From IMG/VR virus record IMGVR_UViG_3300017528_000179, positions 1 through 63,695 of that record: DNA of 63,695 nucleotides. One strand, 5' to 3'. Positions 29,041 to 36,265 of this stretch are shown in pieces. The notes beneath the pieces were generated by a model. It made no database searches. It worked only from the letters and a program-made list of their open reading frames with translations, and was not told the DNA's origin. Made by a program: the position numbers and the translations under genes. Every line of letters starts with the position of its first letter. Positions within the stretch are counted from its first letter, which is position 1. This stretch comes from a virus.

Positions 29041-29504
29041 ACTTTGAACAAGCCAAAGCCATAGTTACTGAGACATGGGCCAAGTTTCCCGTGCTCGACT
29101 ATCGCGGCTGGACCTTCGAATGGGATAATGCCAAGGTTCGATTCGGTCGCTGTCTCTATCATAGCAAAGTAATATCGATGTCTCGCCCCTTGGTTGAGTT
29201 GAACTCGGAAGAGGAAATGCGCGACACGTTGCTCCACGAGATAGCCCATGCACTCGTGGGTCCTGGTCATCATCACGATTACTTCTGGCGGTTGGAAGCA
29301 CGGAAGGTTGGTTGTAGGCCTACTGCTTGTGTTGCTGCGGACCAATCGATGGTATATCCTAAACCTAACTTTATTGGTACGTGCGTAGGCTGCGGAGTGG
29401 AGATTAAACGTTTCCGATTGAAGAAGCGATTACTAGAGCAAGCTTTTCACAGCAAGTGTTCCAGAGCAGGCAAAGAATCAAGAATCGAATGGAGGAAAGC
29501 ATGA
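29037..29504 (+). CDS. SprT-like zinc metallopeptidase (155 aa)
   Basis: The metalloprotease helix HEIAHAL is at residues 63-69, with a third ligand candidate in GHHHDYFW, followed by a C-terminal zinc ribbon (CVGCG ... SKCS). This matches the SprT-like domain, related to Spartan proteases acting on DNA-bound proteins. Its substrate in phage is not known. The gene ends EWRKA, encoded by a stretch (AATGGAGGAAAGCATGA) that also provides the ribosome-binding site and ATG of the next gene. Confidence 0.85.
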   Translation: MNFEQAKAIVTETWAKFPVLDYRGWTFEWDNAKVRFGRCLYHSKVISMSRPLVELNSEEEMRDTLLHEIAHALVGPGHHHDYFWRLEARKVGCRPTACVAADQSMVYPKPNFIGTCVGCGVEIKRFRLKKRLLEQAFHSKCSRAGKESRIEWRKA

Positions 29505-29650
29505 GGAAGTGCGGAGCCCAGCTAAAAACGAAAAGCAAGATGTCTTCGCATATCTGTAATCGACTCAAGGGACATAAAGGTAAACATCGGTGCGGAGTAC
29601 AGAAAACTTTCAATGGCAACAACTGTAAGTTTGAATGGAGGAAAGCATGA
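29501..29650 (+). CDS. Small zinc-binding-like protein (49 aa)
   Basis: ATG 29501 overlaps the preceding stop. The chain contains KCG ... HICNRLKGHKGKHRCG, a C-x-H pattern seen in small phage proteins, and ends EWRKA like its upstream neighbour. The same AATGGAGGAAAGCATGA junction occurs at both ends of this gene, suggesting insertion or duplication as a cassette. Confidence 0.6.
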   Translation: MRKCGAQLKTKSKMSSHICNRLKGHKGKHRCGVQKTFNGNNCKFEWRKA

Positions 29651-30075
29651 AGACCACCGGCTTTACAATCAAGACCACGAGAGAAGTTACCCGCGAACAG
29701 GTCGCTAATCTCTTGTGCTCTGCGTTCGAAGGCGGAAGCAATTATTGGTACCGCATTGAAAAGAAGAAAGCACCGAGTACGTATCAATTCCGAACGGACC
29801 CCGACACAATCTATTCACACATTGATTATCCATTGAACCCCGACGGCTATCTCATCGTCAGTGATTTTCACGGTGCAGACGGTTTGGATGAAATCGTCGA
29901 ACGCAAGCTAAACTATGCTAGCATCAAGCGCGGTTTGCAGCTGATGGCCGAAGCCAACGCGAAGGGCCTGCCATATGGTCATCATTGGAATGACTTCATT
30001 ACAGATAACGATGACCAAACCACGGCGGATGTCTTCCTTCAGTTCTGCCTATTCGGGGAGGTGATTTATGGATAA
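29647..30075 (+). CDS. Conserved-type hypothetical protein (142 aa)
   Basis: It begins MKTTGFTIKTTREVTREQVANLL with AFEGGSNYWYRIE shortly after, a pattern common in uncharacterised phage proteins. ATG 29647 overlaps the preceding stop. No catalytic residues are obvious. Confidence 0.65.
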   Translation: MKTTGFTIKTTREVTREQVANLLCSAFEGGSNYWYRIEKKKAPSTYQFRTDPDTIYSHIDYPLNPDGYLIVSDFHGADGLDEIVERKLNYASIKRGLQLMAEANAKGLPYGHHWNDFITDNDDQTTADVFLQFCLFGEVIYG

Positions 30076-30256
30076 GGGAAACTGGCCTGGTATGAGCAGA
30101 ATTGCTCGTGCTATCGAGATTCTCGAAGCCATTAATGAATTCTATCAAGACCAGGGCAATGTAGCTTTTCCCTTGTACCCAGACGCTCAGATTCTAGAAA
30201 ATGAAGTCGGCATCGCCGATGCTATTGCGCAGTGCCTAGGTCAGGAGGAAAAATGA
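30068..30256 (+). CDS. Small acidic helical protein (62 aa)
   Basis: Starts at ATG 30068 inside the end of the previous gene, with GGGGAGG upstream. Helical, acidic, no known motif. Confidence 0.6.
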   Translation: MDKGNWPGMSRIARAIEILEAINEFYQDQGNVAFPLYPDAQILENEVGIADAIAQCLGQEEK

Positions 30257-30642
30257 AATTCAACATTCACGTCGCCTACAAAGATTCTACCGGCGAGCCT
30301 TGGGTCGAGGACTACAATCGCCCCGAGGTGAAGGCAGAAGAACAGGCACGACAGTGGGCAGAGCGAACGATTCAGAATTTTAACGATACGCTCAGGCCTG
30401 GTGAGAAGGCTCGAAAAGTTGTTGATGTCACTTTTGAGGATAATGAAGCGAAGCAAGCGCACGAGTGGCAGAAAGTGAATCTGGTTACGCTGATAGATAA
30501 TCGTGGTGCATTTTACGACCAGCTGCTCTGCCTCAATTGTGGCGTCACTGCAGAACGCTGGGGAATAGACAGCATCCGCTTAAGCAAGAAATATCGCAGA
30601 GCAGCGAAGTACTTATCTTGCGATTGGAAGGAAAAATCATGA
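30253..30642 (+). CDS. Hypothetical protein with zinc-like pair (129 aa)
   Basis: ATG 30253 overlaps the prior stop and follows AGGAGGAAAA. The first 70 residues look like an alpha-beta fold (MKFNIHVAYKDSTGEPWVED). The C-terminal part has LLCLNCGVTAERWG, half a zinc site. No family recognised. Confidence 0.6.
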   Translation: MKFNIHVAYKDSTGEPWVEDYNRPEVKAEEQARQWAERTIQNFNDTLRPGEKARKVVDVTFEDNEAKQAHEWQKVNLVTLIDNRGAFYDQLLCLNCGVTAERWGIDSIRLSKKYRRAAKYLSCDWKEKS

Positions 30643-30998
30643 AATATGTAAAATACGTCGGCCACATAATCAACGAACCAGGTCCTAGAGGCACAATCGA
30701 CATCGACCGCACTATTACGCGAGTCCGCTCGGATGGTAAAACAGAGGACCTCGACCTGCGCCTCGACCTGGCTAATCACTCTCCAACAGGCTTTTGTTGG
30801 GGCTACAATGGTTCAGGACCAGCGCAAACAGCCTTGGCTATATTGGCAGACTACTTCGCGGATGACCAACTGGCATTGCGCTATTATCAAGAATTCAAAA
30901 GCAAAGTTATTGCTCAGTTGCCAATGGACCTGGACTTCGAGATAACAAGCGAACAAATAAATGTCGCGCTTTCAGTTATTGTGGCGGATGCTGTATGA
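30639..30998 (+). CDS. DUF6166-like protein (119 aa)
   Basis: The NHSPTGFCWGYNGSGPAQTALAIL signature near residues 45-68, followed by YYQEFKSKVIAQLP, matches the DUF6166 pattern as I remember it, a family of small proteins common in phages and plasmids without known function. ATG 30639 overlaps the previous stop. Confidence 0.7.
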   Translation: MKYVKYVGHIINEPGPRGTIDIDRTITRVRSDGKTEDLDLRLDLANHSPTGFCWGYNGSGPAQTALAILADYFADDQLALRYYQEFKSKVIAQLPMDLDFEITSEQINVALSVIVADAV

Positions 30999-31108
30999 AC
31001 GCTTGCTGCGCCCGTTGCACCAAACCCATGGGCCCTAACCAACACAAAGTCGGTCAGTACACGTATGGAGATTGCTGTATAGAGAAAGTAAAAGAAGAAA
31101 AGAAATGA
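30995..31108 (+). CDS. Cysteine-rich microprotein (37 aa)
   Basis: ATG 30995 overlaps the preceding stop and the stop overlaps the next start, so it is embedded in a coupled chain. It has CCARC, then DCC 20 residues later, a compact zinc-binding pattern, and a charged tail. Confidence 0.55.
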   Translation: MNACCARCTKPMGPNQHKVGQYTYGDCCIEKVKEEKK

Positions 31109-31299
31109 CCCTAATTGTCCCAACCAATTATCGCCGCTCCAGCTTCCGTGAACGAAACCAGCGGCTGGCCCAGGAGCCCGATTTGCCCGAAGACCAAAAA
31201 TTAACTTGCCTTCGATGCTTCCGGCCTGCTACAATAGGTAATCGATGTGATGAGTGTAGAGCGCATCGAGCAGAGCAGAATAAAGGGAGGAAGCGATGA
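31105..31299 (+). CDS. Small zinc-ribbon protein (64 aa)
   Basis: CLRCFRP and RCDECRAH form a zinc ribbon near residues 37-53. The rest is Arg-rich. Overlaps at both ends with neighbours. Confidence 0.6.
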   Translation: MTLIVPTNYRRSSFRERNQRLAQEPDLPEDQKLTCLRCFRPATIGNRCDECRAHRAEQNKGRKR

Positions 31300-31460
31300 A
31301 GCCGCACAGATTCTCTAATCGTAGGGAAGTTCGCGAGGAGATTAATTTCTCCGCGAAGCATGATTGGATGCCTGCCGTAATTTTAGCTCTCCCGATTCCA
31401 ATGGCTTTGCAGTTCGCGTTAGCAGTAGAAATTAAATCCGCAATATTGGAGACACGATGA
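31296..31460 (+). CDS. Small membrane-type protein (54 aa)
   Basis: ATG 31296 follows GGGAGGAAGC and overlaps the prior stop; TGA 31460 overlaps the next start. The segment MPAVILALPIPMALQFALAV is a likely membrane helix. Confidence 0.6.
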   Translation: MKPHRFSNRREVREEINFSAKHDWMPAVILALPIPMALQFALAVEIKSAILETR

Positions 31461-31744
31461 AAACACCACGCCAGATTCAAGCAGAGATTGATAAGCTTCT
31501 CGACATGAAGCCGTCCGTAGTTCGCGCCAGCTTCTTCGGGGATAATCACCACGACGCAATCGACGCCCAGGTCGAGGTGTTAGAAGATACACTCATGGAT
31601 GATGATGATATCTACAATAAACTGGACTTGGACGAATGGGCCCAAAACGTTGTGGACGCCGCATTAGAGGCTCGTGCTTGGCGCGACGATGAAGAGGAAA
31701 AGGATTTTGTGCCTTCGGAGTCGTGGAAAGAGTTAGTACGATAG
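31457..31744 (+). CDS. Acidic hypothetical protein (95 aa)
   Basis: Strongly acidic (DDDD and EEE clusters) with helical segments; acidic small early proteins may mimic DNA or bind host proteins, but this is speculation. The gene's stop overlaps the operator of the next promoter. Confidence 0.6.
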   Translation: MKTPRQIQAEIDKLLDMKPSVVRASFFGDNHHDAIDAQVEVLEDTLMDDDDIYNKLDLDEWAQNVVDAALEARAWRDDEEEKDFVPSESWKELVR

Positions 31745-31791
31745 TACTGGTATAAAGGTACCATTGACTCTAAATTTGGTTGTGGTATCCT
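31743..31791 (+). promoter_or_regulatory. Operator plus leaderless-type promoter
   Basis: AGTACT (31743) and GGTACC (31757) with a longer centre, then TTGACT (31764-31769), 16 bp, TATCCT, TAGACC and ATG 31798. Confidence 0.7.
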
Positions 31792-31797
31792 TAGACC

Positions 31798-32046
31798 ATG
31801 GAGGCAACACAAATGCCGCTCACACAAAAGGAAGCCAATCAGCTGAACGCAGCCAAGGCCGAAGTCAAGGGCTTTTGGATTTTGGCTTGCGCAGCCGAAG
31901 GCATCGAGCCCACTTCTCATTTTGTAATTTTCTCCGAAAACAATTTCGCCGCCAAGAATCATAATCGCGCCATGGGCGAGTACTTCAAGCTTGTTAACCG
32001 CATCAAGCGCAACTCCAACCGTCGCGACCGAAAGGCAGGTGTGTAA
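31798..32046 (+). CDS. Small early protein, leaderless start (82 aa)
   Basis: ATG 31798 is at the predicted +1. A second ATG, five codons on, has no better ribosome-binding site. The protein is helical, with a basic tail (KRNSNRRDRKAG). No family recognised. Confidence 0.65.
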   Translation: MEATQMPLTQKEANQLNAAKAEVKGFWILACAAEGIEPTSHFVIFSENNFAAKNHNRAMGEYFKLVNRIKRNSNRRDRKAGV

Positions 32047-32561
32047 TGGGAACTTACGGCGGCTACAACTCACGCAAGGAATTGGTCGACGAAGTTACGA
32101 AGACCTGGGAATCCGAACACGCGATTCAAGTGGCGGAGAAGAAGTTTTTCTCAGGCAATGACTTGTGGGTCCTCTTCGCTCGCACTTCGAAGCATGCTAG
32201 CACCGACGTGGAGCGCTTCATTGTACTCTTCAAAATTTCTCGCTGGGGCGAAGGCAACTGGGCCTATAAGCCAATCGAGGAAAGCATGGGCCCATTCGAG
32301 TACTCCTGCCCTATTTCATTCCTTGACGCCGCGCAGCATCCATTTCCTAATGGCTATCCGGAAGGATACTCCGACTGGCGTGCTAATGTTCGCGCATGGC
32401 ATGCTCGCCGCAATCAGAAGGTCGAAGTTGGCCAGGTCATTCGCTTAACCAATGGCAAGGACTACAAAGTCAGTGCGATTCGCAATCGGCGCATTTATGG
32501 CTTCGGAGTCCTGGACGGTATCTACTATCACATTTCACGCAAAATGCTGGCGGTGCTCTAA
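32046..32561 (+). CDS. Hypothetical protein (171 aa)
   Basis: A soluble alpha-beta protein starting MGTYGGYNSRKELVDEV; the final 50 residues look like a small SH3-like beta barrel (VGQVIRLTNGKDYKVSAI). No family is firmly recognised. It overlaps the neighbouring stop by one base. Confidence 0.65.
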   Translation: MGTYGGYNSRKELVDEVTKTWESEHAIQVAEKKFFSGNDLWVLFARTSKHASTDVERFIVLFKISRWGEGNWAYKPIEESMGPFEYSCPISFLDAAQHPFPNGYPEGYSDWRANVRAWHARRNQKVEVGQVIRLTNGKDYKVSAIRNRRIYGFGVLDGIYYHISRKMLAVL

Positions 32562-32878
32562 TGGCTCGACTCTCCGCTCACGGTCCCGAGCTAATCCGCA
32601 TCAGCTGCGAGACCGACACACCAAAATCTGATTTGACTATCTGGGAGCGCACTACGCGCACCTATCACGCAGATGGCGTGGTGCTCGAAAAGCGCGATGT
32701 CAGGTTCAAGCCCAGCCATCCATTGGACCCGCCCGAAGGTCGCCGACACACTTGGGGTTGGAAGAAACTAGGTAAGGTCAAGGGTGACCCCAGGGAGCAA
32801 GCGCTGGCTGCGATTAAAATTGTCGAGGCTGGAAGCAAGACCAATTGGAAGGTGGAGTTCAGGCAGGCCGGTTTGTGA
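32561..32878 (+). CDS. Hypothetical protein (105 aa)
   Basis: ATG 32561 shares a base with the preceding stop. The protein is beta-rich and basic (WERTTRTYHADGVVLEKRDVR). No family recognised. Confidence 0.6.
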   Translation: MARLSAHGPELIRISCETDTPKSDLTIWERTTRTYHADGVVLEKRDVRFKPSHPLDPPEGRRHTWGWKKLGKVKGDPREQALAAIKIVEAGSKTNWKVEFRQAGL

Positions 32879-33096
32879 TGGCAACGCAGCGGTCCCAAAA
32901 GTCTTGGCCAACGTATTATAAATATCCACCGCTGGCTCCGGTTAAGCCAGCCATTGACCCAAATAAATTGATACGTCTTAAAAAGGCTGGGGAGATAGCG
33001 CACGAGAAGCTTGAACGACTGCCGAAAGAAATTGCTCGGTTGTATTTGAAACAAATAACTCAACTGCAAGATTTAATAGAAAGGTTATCGAAATGA
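32878..33096 (+). CDS. Small basic helical protein (72 aa)
   Basis: ATG 32878 overlaps the prior stop (GTGATGG). Proline-rich start, then a Lys-rich amphipathic helix. No function known. Confidence 0.6.
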   Translation: MATQRSQKSWPTYYKYPPLAPVKPAIDPNKLIRLKKAGEIAHEKLERLPKEIARLYLKQITQLQDLIERLSK

Positions 33097-33509
33097 AAAT
33101 TAAAGAATGCCGTAATGCTAGACCAATCCTCACCATCCGTTTCAAGTGTGGATGCCGATTGAAACTGAAAGATAAGCAGGTCTTCCTTATCCTGCCCAAG
33201 CTACCAGGACCCAGCCGAGGCAATCGTGAGCGCTTGCTTGGATTCATCCATGAAGGCGTACTCAAAATTTTCCGCAATGGCAAAGATTTCCTCCGCGTCC
33301 GTTCATGCTACGGCATTAACGTACACTTGCTAGCGTCAGCAGCCAGCCTAGGCTTCGACCGCGTCTATTGTGACCTTCCTATGCGAGGAGGCTTCCTGCC
33401 GCCAATCTGCCGCTTACTGGACCGTACACCATTCCAATATGGGCAGGCGGGTTTCGAAAGCCAGGTCGGTTTTACGCCCAACGAATTGGTCGAGGTACCA
33501 GACCTATAA
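33093..33509 (+). CDS. Basic hypothetical protein (138 aa)
   Basis: A Leu/Arg-rich alpha-beta protein with a FKCGCRLKL beta hairpin near the N terminus. It overlaps the previous gene by 4 bases and ends just before an operator-promoter element. Confidence 0.6.
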   Translation: MKIKECRNARPILTIRFKCGCRLKLKDKQVFLILPKLPGPSRGNRERLLGFIHEGVLKIFRNGKDFLRVRSCYGINVHLLASAASLGFDRVYCDLPMRGGFLPPICRLLDRTPFQYGQAGFESQVGFTPNELVEVPDL

Positions 33510-33511
33510 TC

Positions 33512-33555
33512 GGTACCAAAGTACTATTGACGGAAAATCGAATCAGGAGCATACT
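33512..33555 (+). promoter_or_regulatory. Operator plus promoter of the tRNA-like RNA
   Basis: GGTACCAAAGTACT (33512-33525), TTGACG (33527-33532), 17 bp, CATACT (33550-33555). The predicted transcript starts near 33562, about 35 nt before the tRNA-like element. Confidence 0.75.
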
Positions 33556-33596
33556 GTTTAAGAAGTGAGGAGAAGTAGGCCACCGAGTTATACGGT

Positions 33597-33754
33597 GTTC
33601 CCTTAGTTTAGCGGACAGAATGCGTGAGGACCCCTTTGGGGTTCTAATGTTGCTTCGGTCTCGGGTTCCGGCCAGAACCCTAGTTGGGTAGGCCACTCGA
33701 TGAAAAGAGATACGAAGAGCACACGAGACACTGGTTCGAATCCAGTAGGGGACA
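33597..33754 (+). ncRNA. 158-nt tRNA-shaped RNA
   Basis: The 5' GTTCCCT pairs fully with 3' AGGGGAC (one G-U). A T arm ACTGG-TTCGAAT-CCAGT is perfect, and a D-arm-like GTTT...GAAT follows the 5' strand. Instead of an anticodon and variable loop of about 30 nt, there are about 110 nt with hairpins GGACCCC-TTT-GGGGTTC and GGGTTC-GAACCC, and a 6-bp GTCTCG/CGAGAC stem abutting the T arm. The 3' end is A-GCA, not CCA. It is alone in the right arm, with its own promoter; a CACCG/CGGTG hairpin lies just upstream. It is not a tmRNA of known size. Confidence 0.6.
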
Positions 33755-33796
33755 GCATACTTTGAAGTAACGAGGCGTCTATGGCACGCCTACCTC

Positions 33797-34015
33797 ATGC
33801 GAGACTATATGAAACTGCAACCTGAGCAACTCGACCGCTACATATTGAGGAGCCCAGAGGCTCGCCAAGTCGTTCGGACGCAGCTAGAGGCTAGTGGCGT
33901 AACGTTCGAAGTGCGTGAAGAGACAGAAGTCATTGCTAACACTGTGCTGTATGTCTTAGTAGTCAAGAGGCTGAGCCCGACATTGAAACAGCTACTCACG
34001 GAGGCAAACAAGTGA
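33797..34015 (+). CDS. Small hypothetical protein (72 aa)
   Basis: An alpha-beta protein (LQPEQLDRYILRSPEARQVVR). ATG 33797 or 33809 could be the start; neither has a strong ribosome-binding site. A GGCGT/ACGCC hairpin lies just upstream. It is followed by a 4-base overlap with the next gene. Confidence 0.55.
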   Translation: MRDYMKLQPEQLDRYILRSPEARQVVRTQLEASGVTFEVREETEVIANTVLYVLVVKRLSPTLKQLLTEANK

Positions 34016-34227
34016 TACTCACTTCTAAGATGCTAGCATATACGCGTGAGAAGAGAAAGAATCAAGAATCGCCCTCGACGCGCTTGAAGAAGGCTCGTAA
34101 ACAAAAGCGTGTTAAGAAGCGAGATTTGGAGCGAGCCCAGGCCCGAGAACTAAAAGCTTTGGATGGTACTGAAGTACTATTGACGATTCCCACGGTTGAG
34201 GTAAGCTGGGGTCGGAGGGAATACTAA
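34012..34227 (+). CDS. Small highly basic protein (71 aa)
   Basis: GTG 34012 overlaps the preceding stop. More than a third of residues are Lys or Arg (RLKKARKQKRVKKRDLERA), suggesting nucleic-acid binding. Its 3' part contains an operator-like GGTACTGAAGTACT followed by TTGACG. Confidence 0.55.
   Translation: MILTSKMLAYTREKRKNQESPSTRLKKARKQKRVKKRDLERAQARELKALDGTEVLLTIPTVEVSWGRREY
34165..34185 (+). promoter_or_regulatory. Operator copy without clear -10
   Basis: GGTACTGAAGTACT followed by TTGACG, as at 33512, but 17 bp downstream there is only AAGCTG. It may be a decayed promoter or a pure binding site inside a gene. Confidence 0.45.
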
Positions 34228-34622
34228 TGAGCAGAATCTTCGACCGTGACAATTCGGATATGTCCTTCGCCTACGAGACTGTAATTAAGGTCCTCGACCA
34301 GTGGCACGAGGCTCACCGCGCCGAATTTATTCGCAGTGGGTATACGCAGCCAAACTTCGATACTCAGGAAGAAAAGCACGGTCACATTGGTGGCAAGTAC
34401 ATGCGGCTTGATGTTGGTGGTTCCGGCGCATGGATGCTCGAAATGGCCACTGGCGACGTCTACCAGATTAAAGGCTATGGCAAGATTGACCGCAAAAAGT
34501 GCGCTGGCAATATCTATGTGCCAGACTTCGATGGTAGTGTGCTCTTTCGCGACCGCTTCCGGCATGGTCGATTTGATAATCGTAAGAAATCAATGTTGGA
34601 AATTGCGGGTATTAAATCATGA
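34227..34622 (+). CDS. Hypothetical protein (131 aa)
   Basis: A soluble alpha-beta protein; GKYMRLDVGGSGAWMLEMATGDVYQIKGYG suggests a compact beta-sheet. Similar small proteins occur in mobile elements, but I cannot name the family. One-base overlap with the previous stop. Confidence 0.62.
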   Translation: MSRIFDRDNSDMSFAYETVIKVLDQWHEAHRAEFIRSGYTQPNFDTQEEKHGHIGGKYMRLDVGGSGAWMLEMATGDVYQIKGYGKIDRKKCAGNIYVPDFDGSVLFRDRFRHGRFDNRKKSMLEIAGIKS

Positions 34623-34720
34623 CCTGGCCTTCTTTCATCGGTGCATTAATACTCGCCTTTCTCGGCTGGCTCTGTTTGTTTGACCCCGATATGTTCAAGA
34701 AGAGAGGACGTCGTGGATAA
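34619..34720 (+). CDS. Tiny membrane protein (33 aa)
   Basis: ATG 34619 overlaps the previous stop. WPSFIGALILAFLGWLCLF is one membrane helix, followed by a basic tail (KKRGRRG). Positive-inside topology puts the tail in the cytoplasm. Confidence 0.55.
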   Translation: MTWPSFIGALILAFLGWLCLFDPDMFKKRGRRG

Positions 34721-34910
34721 TAAATTTGACTGGTCGCCGTACGGATATGATAGGTGGTTATCGGGTGAAGTGCACGACGCCCTTGAGAGAATCGTCAGGT
34801 GGGAAGGAACCATGCCCATGTTTCCTCACACTATGCTAGGCCGTCGACCGAAGCCATTTCTAACCGCAGCCGACATTGTAATGCTGCGAGAAATGAAGGT
34901 GGGATTGTGA
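34713..34910 (+). CDS. Small hypothetical protein (65 aa)
   Basis: GTG 34713 has GAGGA upstream and lies inside the end of the membrane gene. Aromatic-rich N terminus (DNKFDWSPYGYDRWLSG). No family recognised. Confidence 0.55.
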   Translation: MDNKFDWSPYGYDRWLSGEVHDALERIVRWEGTMPMFPHTMLGRRPKPFLTAADIVMLREMKVGL

Positions 34911-35119
34911 GCGACCAACACTCGGGCCCGTACGACGATGATAAGTGCCACTTTTGTGGCAAGAGTGCAAAGAATGGATGGAAGCACACTGCAGGCTTTC
35001 AGCGCAGGGAAACTTATGCAGGTGTGGGCCCATGGCTCGATGCCTGCCAGTCGTGCGCAGAAAAGCCATATGAGCAGCCAAAACAATCTCAAGGTGAAAA
35101 TAAAGGAGAAACAATATGA
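34907..35119 (+). CDS. Small zinc-ribbon protein (70 aa)
   Basis: GTG 34907 overlaps the previous stop. CHFCGK near residue 13 and CQSCAE near 49 are a typical zinc-ribbon or ClpX-type zinc-binding spacing. Polar tail. Confidence 0.6.
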   Translation: MSDQHSGPYDDDKCHFCGKSAKNGWKHTAGFQRRETYAGVGPWLDACQSCAEKPYEQPKQSQGENKGETI

Positions 35120-35739
35120 GTGATAAAAAAGAAGTACCGCGAGGTTTTCACGTTCATTCAAATGGTGGGGGATTAGTACAAGATACCTGCACAGTTGATT
35201 CATCCGTTTATGTAGGTCCCAACGCTCGGGTCTCTGGCAACGCTCAGGTCTATGGCAACGCTCGGGTCTATGGCAACGCTTGGGTCTATGGCAACGCTTG
35301 GGTCTATGGCAACGCTTGGGTCTATGGCAACGCTCGGGTCTATGGCGACGCTCGGGTCTATGGCGACGCTCGGGTCTATGGCAACGCTTGGGTCTCTGGC
35401 GACGCTTGGGTCTCTGGCAACGCTCGGGTCTATGGCGACGCTCAGGTCTATGGCAACGCTTGGGTCTCTGGCGACGCTTGGGTCTCTGGCAACGCTCAGG
35501 TCTATGGCAACGCTCGGGTCTATGGCAACGCTTGGGTCTCTTCTCCTCTTTACCTCCAAGGCACAAAACACGCATTGACAAATTCTAAGTATGGTCATAT
35601 TGCTATTGGTTGCCACGAGCATACGTTTGAATATTGGCAGGAACATTACAAAGCGATAGGTCGAGCTGAAGGTTACACCAAAGAAGAGATTGAGCAATAT
35701 GGTCTCTTCATCCAAATGTTTTCTAAAATTGGAAAATAA
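35116..35739 (+). CDS. Hexapeptide-repeat beta-helix protein (207 aa)
   Basis: Residues about 33-145 are 18-19 tandem copies of the six-residue unit (N/D)-A-(R/W/Q)-V-(Y/S)-G. This predicts a left-handed or related parallel beta-helix with one unit per face, close to the polymer-like repeats of some phage and bacterial transferase-fold proteins. N-terminal 30 and C-terminal 60 residues are non-repetitive; the latter is helical (EYWQEHYKAIGRAEGYTKEEIEQYG). The DNA repeats are nearly identical 18-mers, so copy number is probably unstable. Confidence 0.8.
   Translation: MSDKKEVPRGFHVHSNGGGLVQDTCTVDSSVYVGPNARVSGNAQVYGNARVYGNAWVYGNAWVYGNAWVYGNARVYGDARVYGDARVYGNAWVSGDAWVSGNARVYGDAQVYGNAWVSGDAWVSGNAQVYGNARVYGNAWVSSPLYLQGTKHALTNSKYGHIAIGCHEHTFEYWQEHYKAIGRAEGYTKEEIEQYGLFIQMFSKIGK
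35215..35541 (+). repeat. 18-bp tandem coding repeat
   Basis: About 18 copies of an 18-bp unit, consensus GGCRACGCTYRGGTCTMT. Two third-position variants and an RRC switch (AAC/GAC) alternate in blocks, suggesting expansion by slippage or unequal recombination. Confidence 0.85.
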
Positions 35740-35751
35740 GGAGAAACTAAA

Positions 35752-35919
35752 ATGTTGTTTGAAGACAGGCAAGACCGCAAGATGGACCAAACCATTCCAA
35801 TGCGCAAGCAGCGCGTTGAACGGTTGGAGACGCAAGTTAATCAGGAATTAATTCGCTTAGCGCTCCAAGCATCGAGTGCGAGCGAAGCCGCACAACAGGA
35901 GGAAGCTGATGGACGCTAA
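35752..35919 (+). CDS. Small charged helical protein (55 aa)
   Basis: ATG 35752 follows AAGGAGAAACTAA, and TAA 35919 overlaps the next gene. The chain is one long charged helix (KQRVERLETQVNQELIRLALQA), possibly a coiled coil. Confidence 0.6.
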   Translation: MLFEDRQDRKMDQTIPMRKQRVERLETQVNQELIRLALQASSASEAAQQEEADGR

Positions 35920-36265
35920 GGACCCAGTATTCACGAAATTCCCTAAATGGGTACAAGACTACATTAAGAAAATTCAATATCAGCGCGACGCTGCTGTCAA
36001 TGCGTTGAATAAATTTCAGGACGAGCAAACGCCCTCGGATATCTATATCGAGGAGCATCCTTGTGTTGGCGAATCGTCAGGACCTACAAGAAAAATTCGA
36101 TACATTCAAGCACACGCTGTTACGTTTAAACTGGGGGAAGAAGAAATCACAGTTAGATACAAATATGATAGTCCCGGTTTGCATATATCTAGTGGATGGC
36201 GTAGTCTTTGCTTTAAGCCTCAGGCTTCGAATTGTATCGAAATCGTCGAGGAGAACCGCTCATGA
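35909..36265 (+). CDS. Hypothetical protein (118 aa)
   Basis: ATG 35909 follows a strong AGGAGG. N-terminal helix, then a beta-rich domain (HAVTFKLGEEEITVRYKYDS). No family recognised. Confidence 0.62.
   Translation: MDAKDPVFTKFPKWVQDYIKKIQYQRDAAVNALNKFQDEQTPSDIYIEEHPCVGESSGPTRKIRYIQAHAVTFKLGEEEITVRYKYDSPGLHISSGWRSLCFKPQASNCIEIVEENRS

Noticed and set aside
33797-34015. Terminator after the tRNA-like RNA
   Set aside because: A GGCGT/ACGCC hairpin occurs near 33771-33787 but no T tract follows it.
35200-35835. Long open frames on both strands across the hexapeptide gene
   Set aside because: They exist only because the 18-bp repeat has no stop in several frames. The plus-strand frame at 35116 has the good start and non-repetitive ends.
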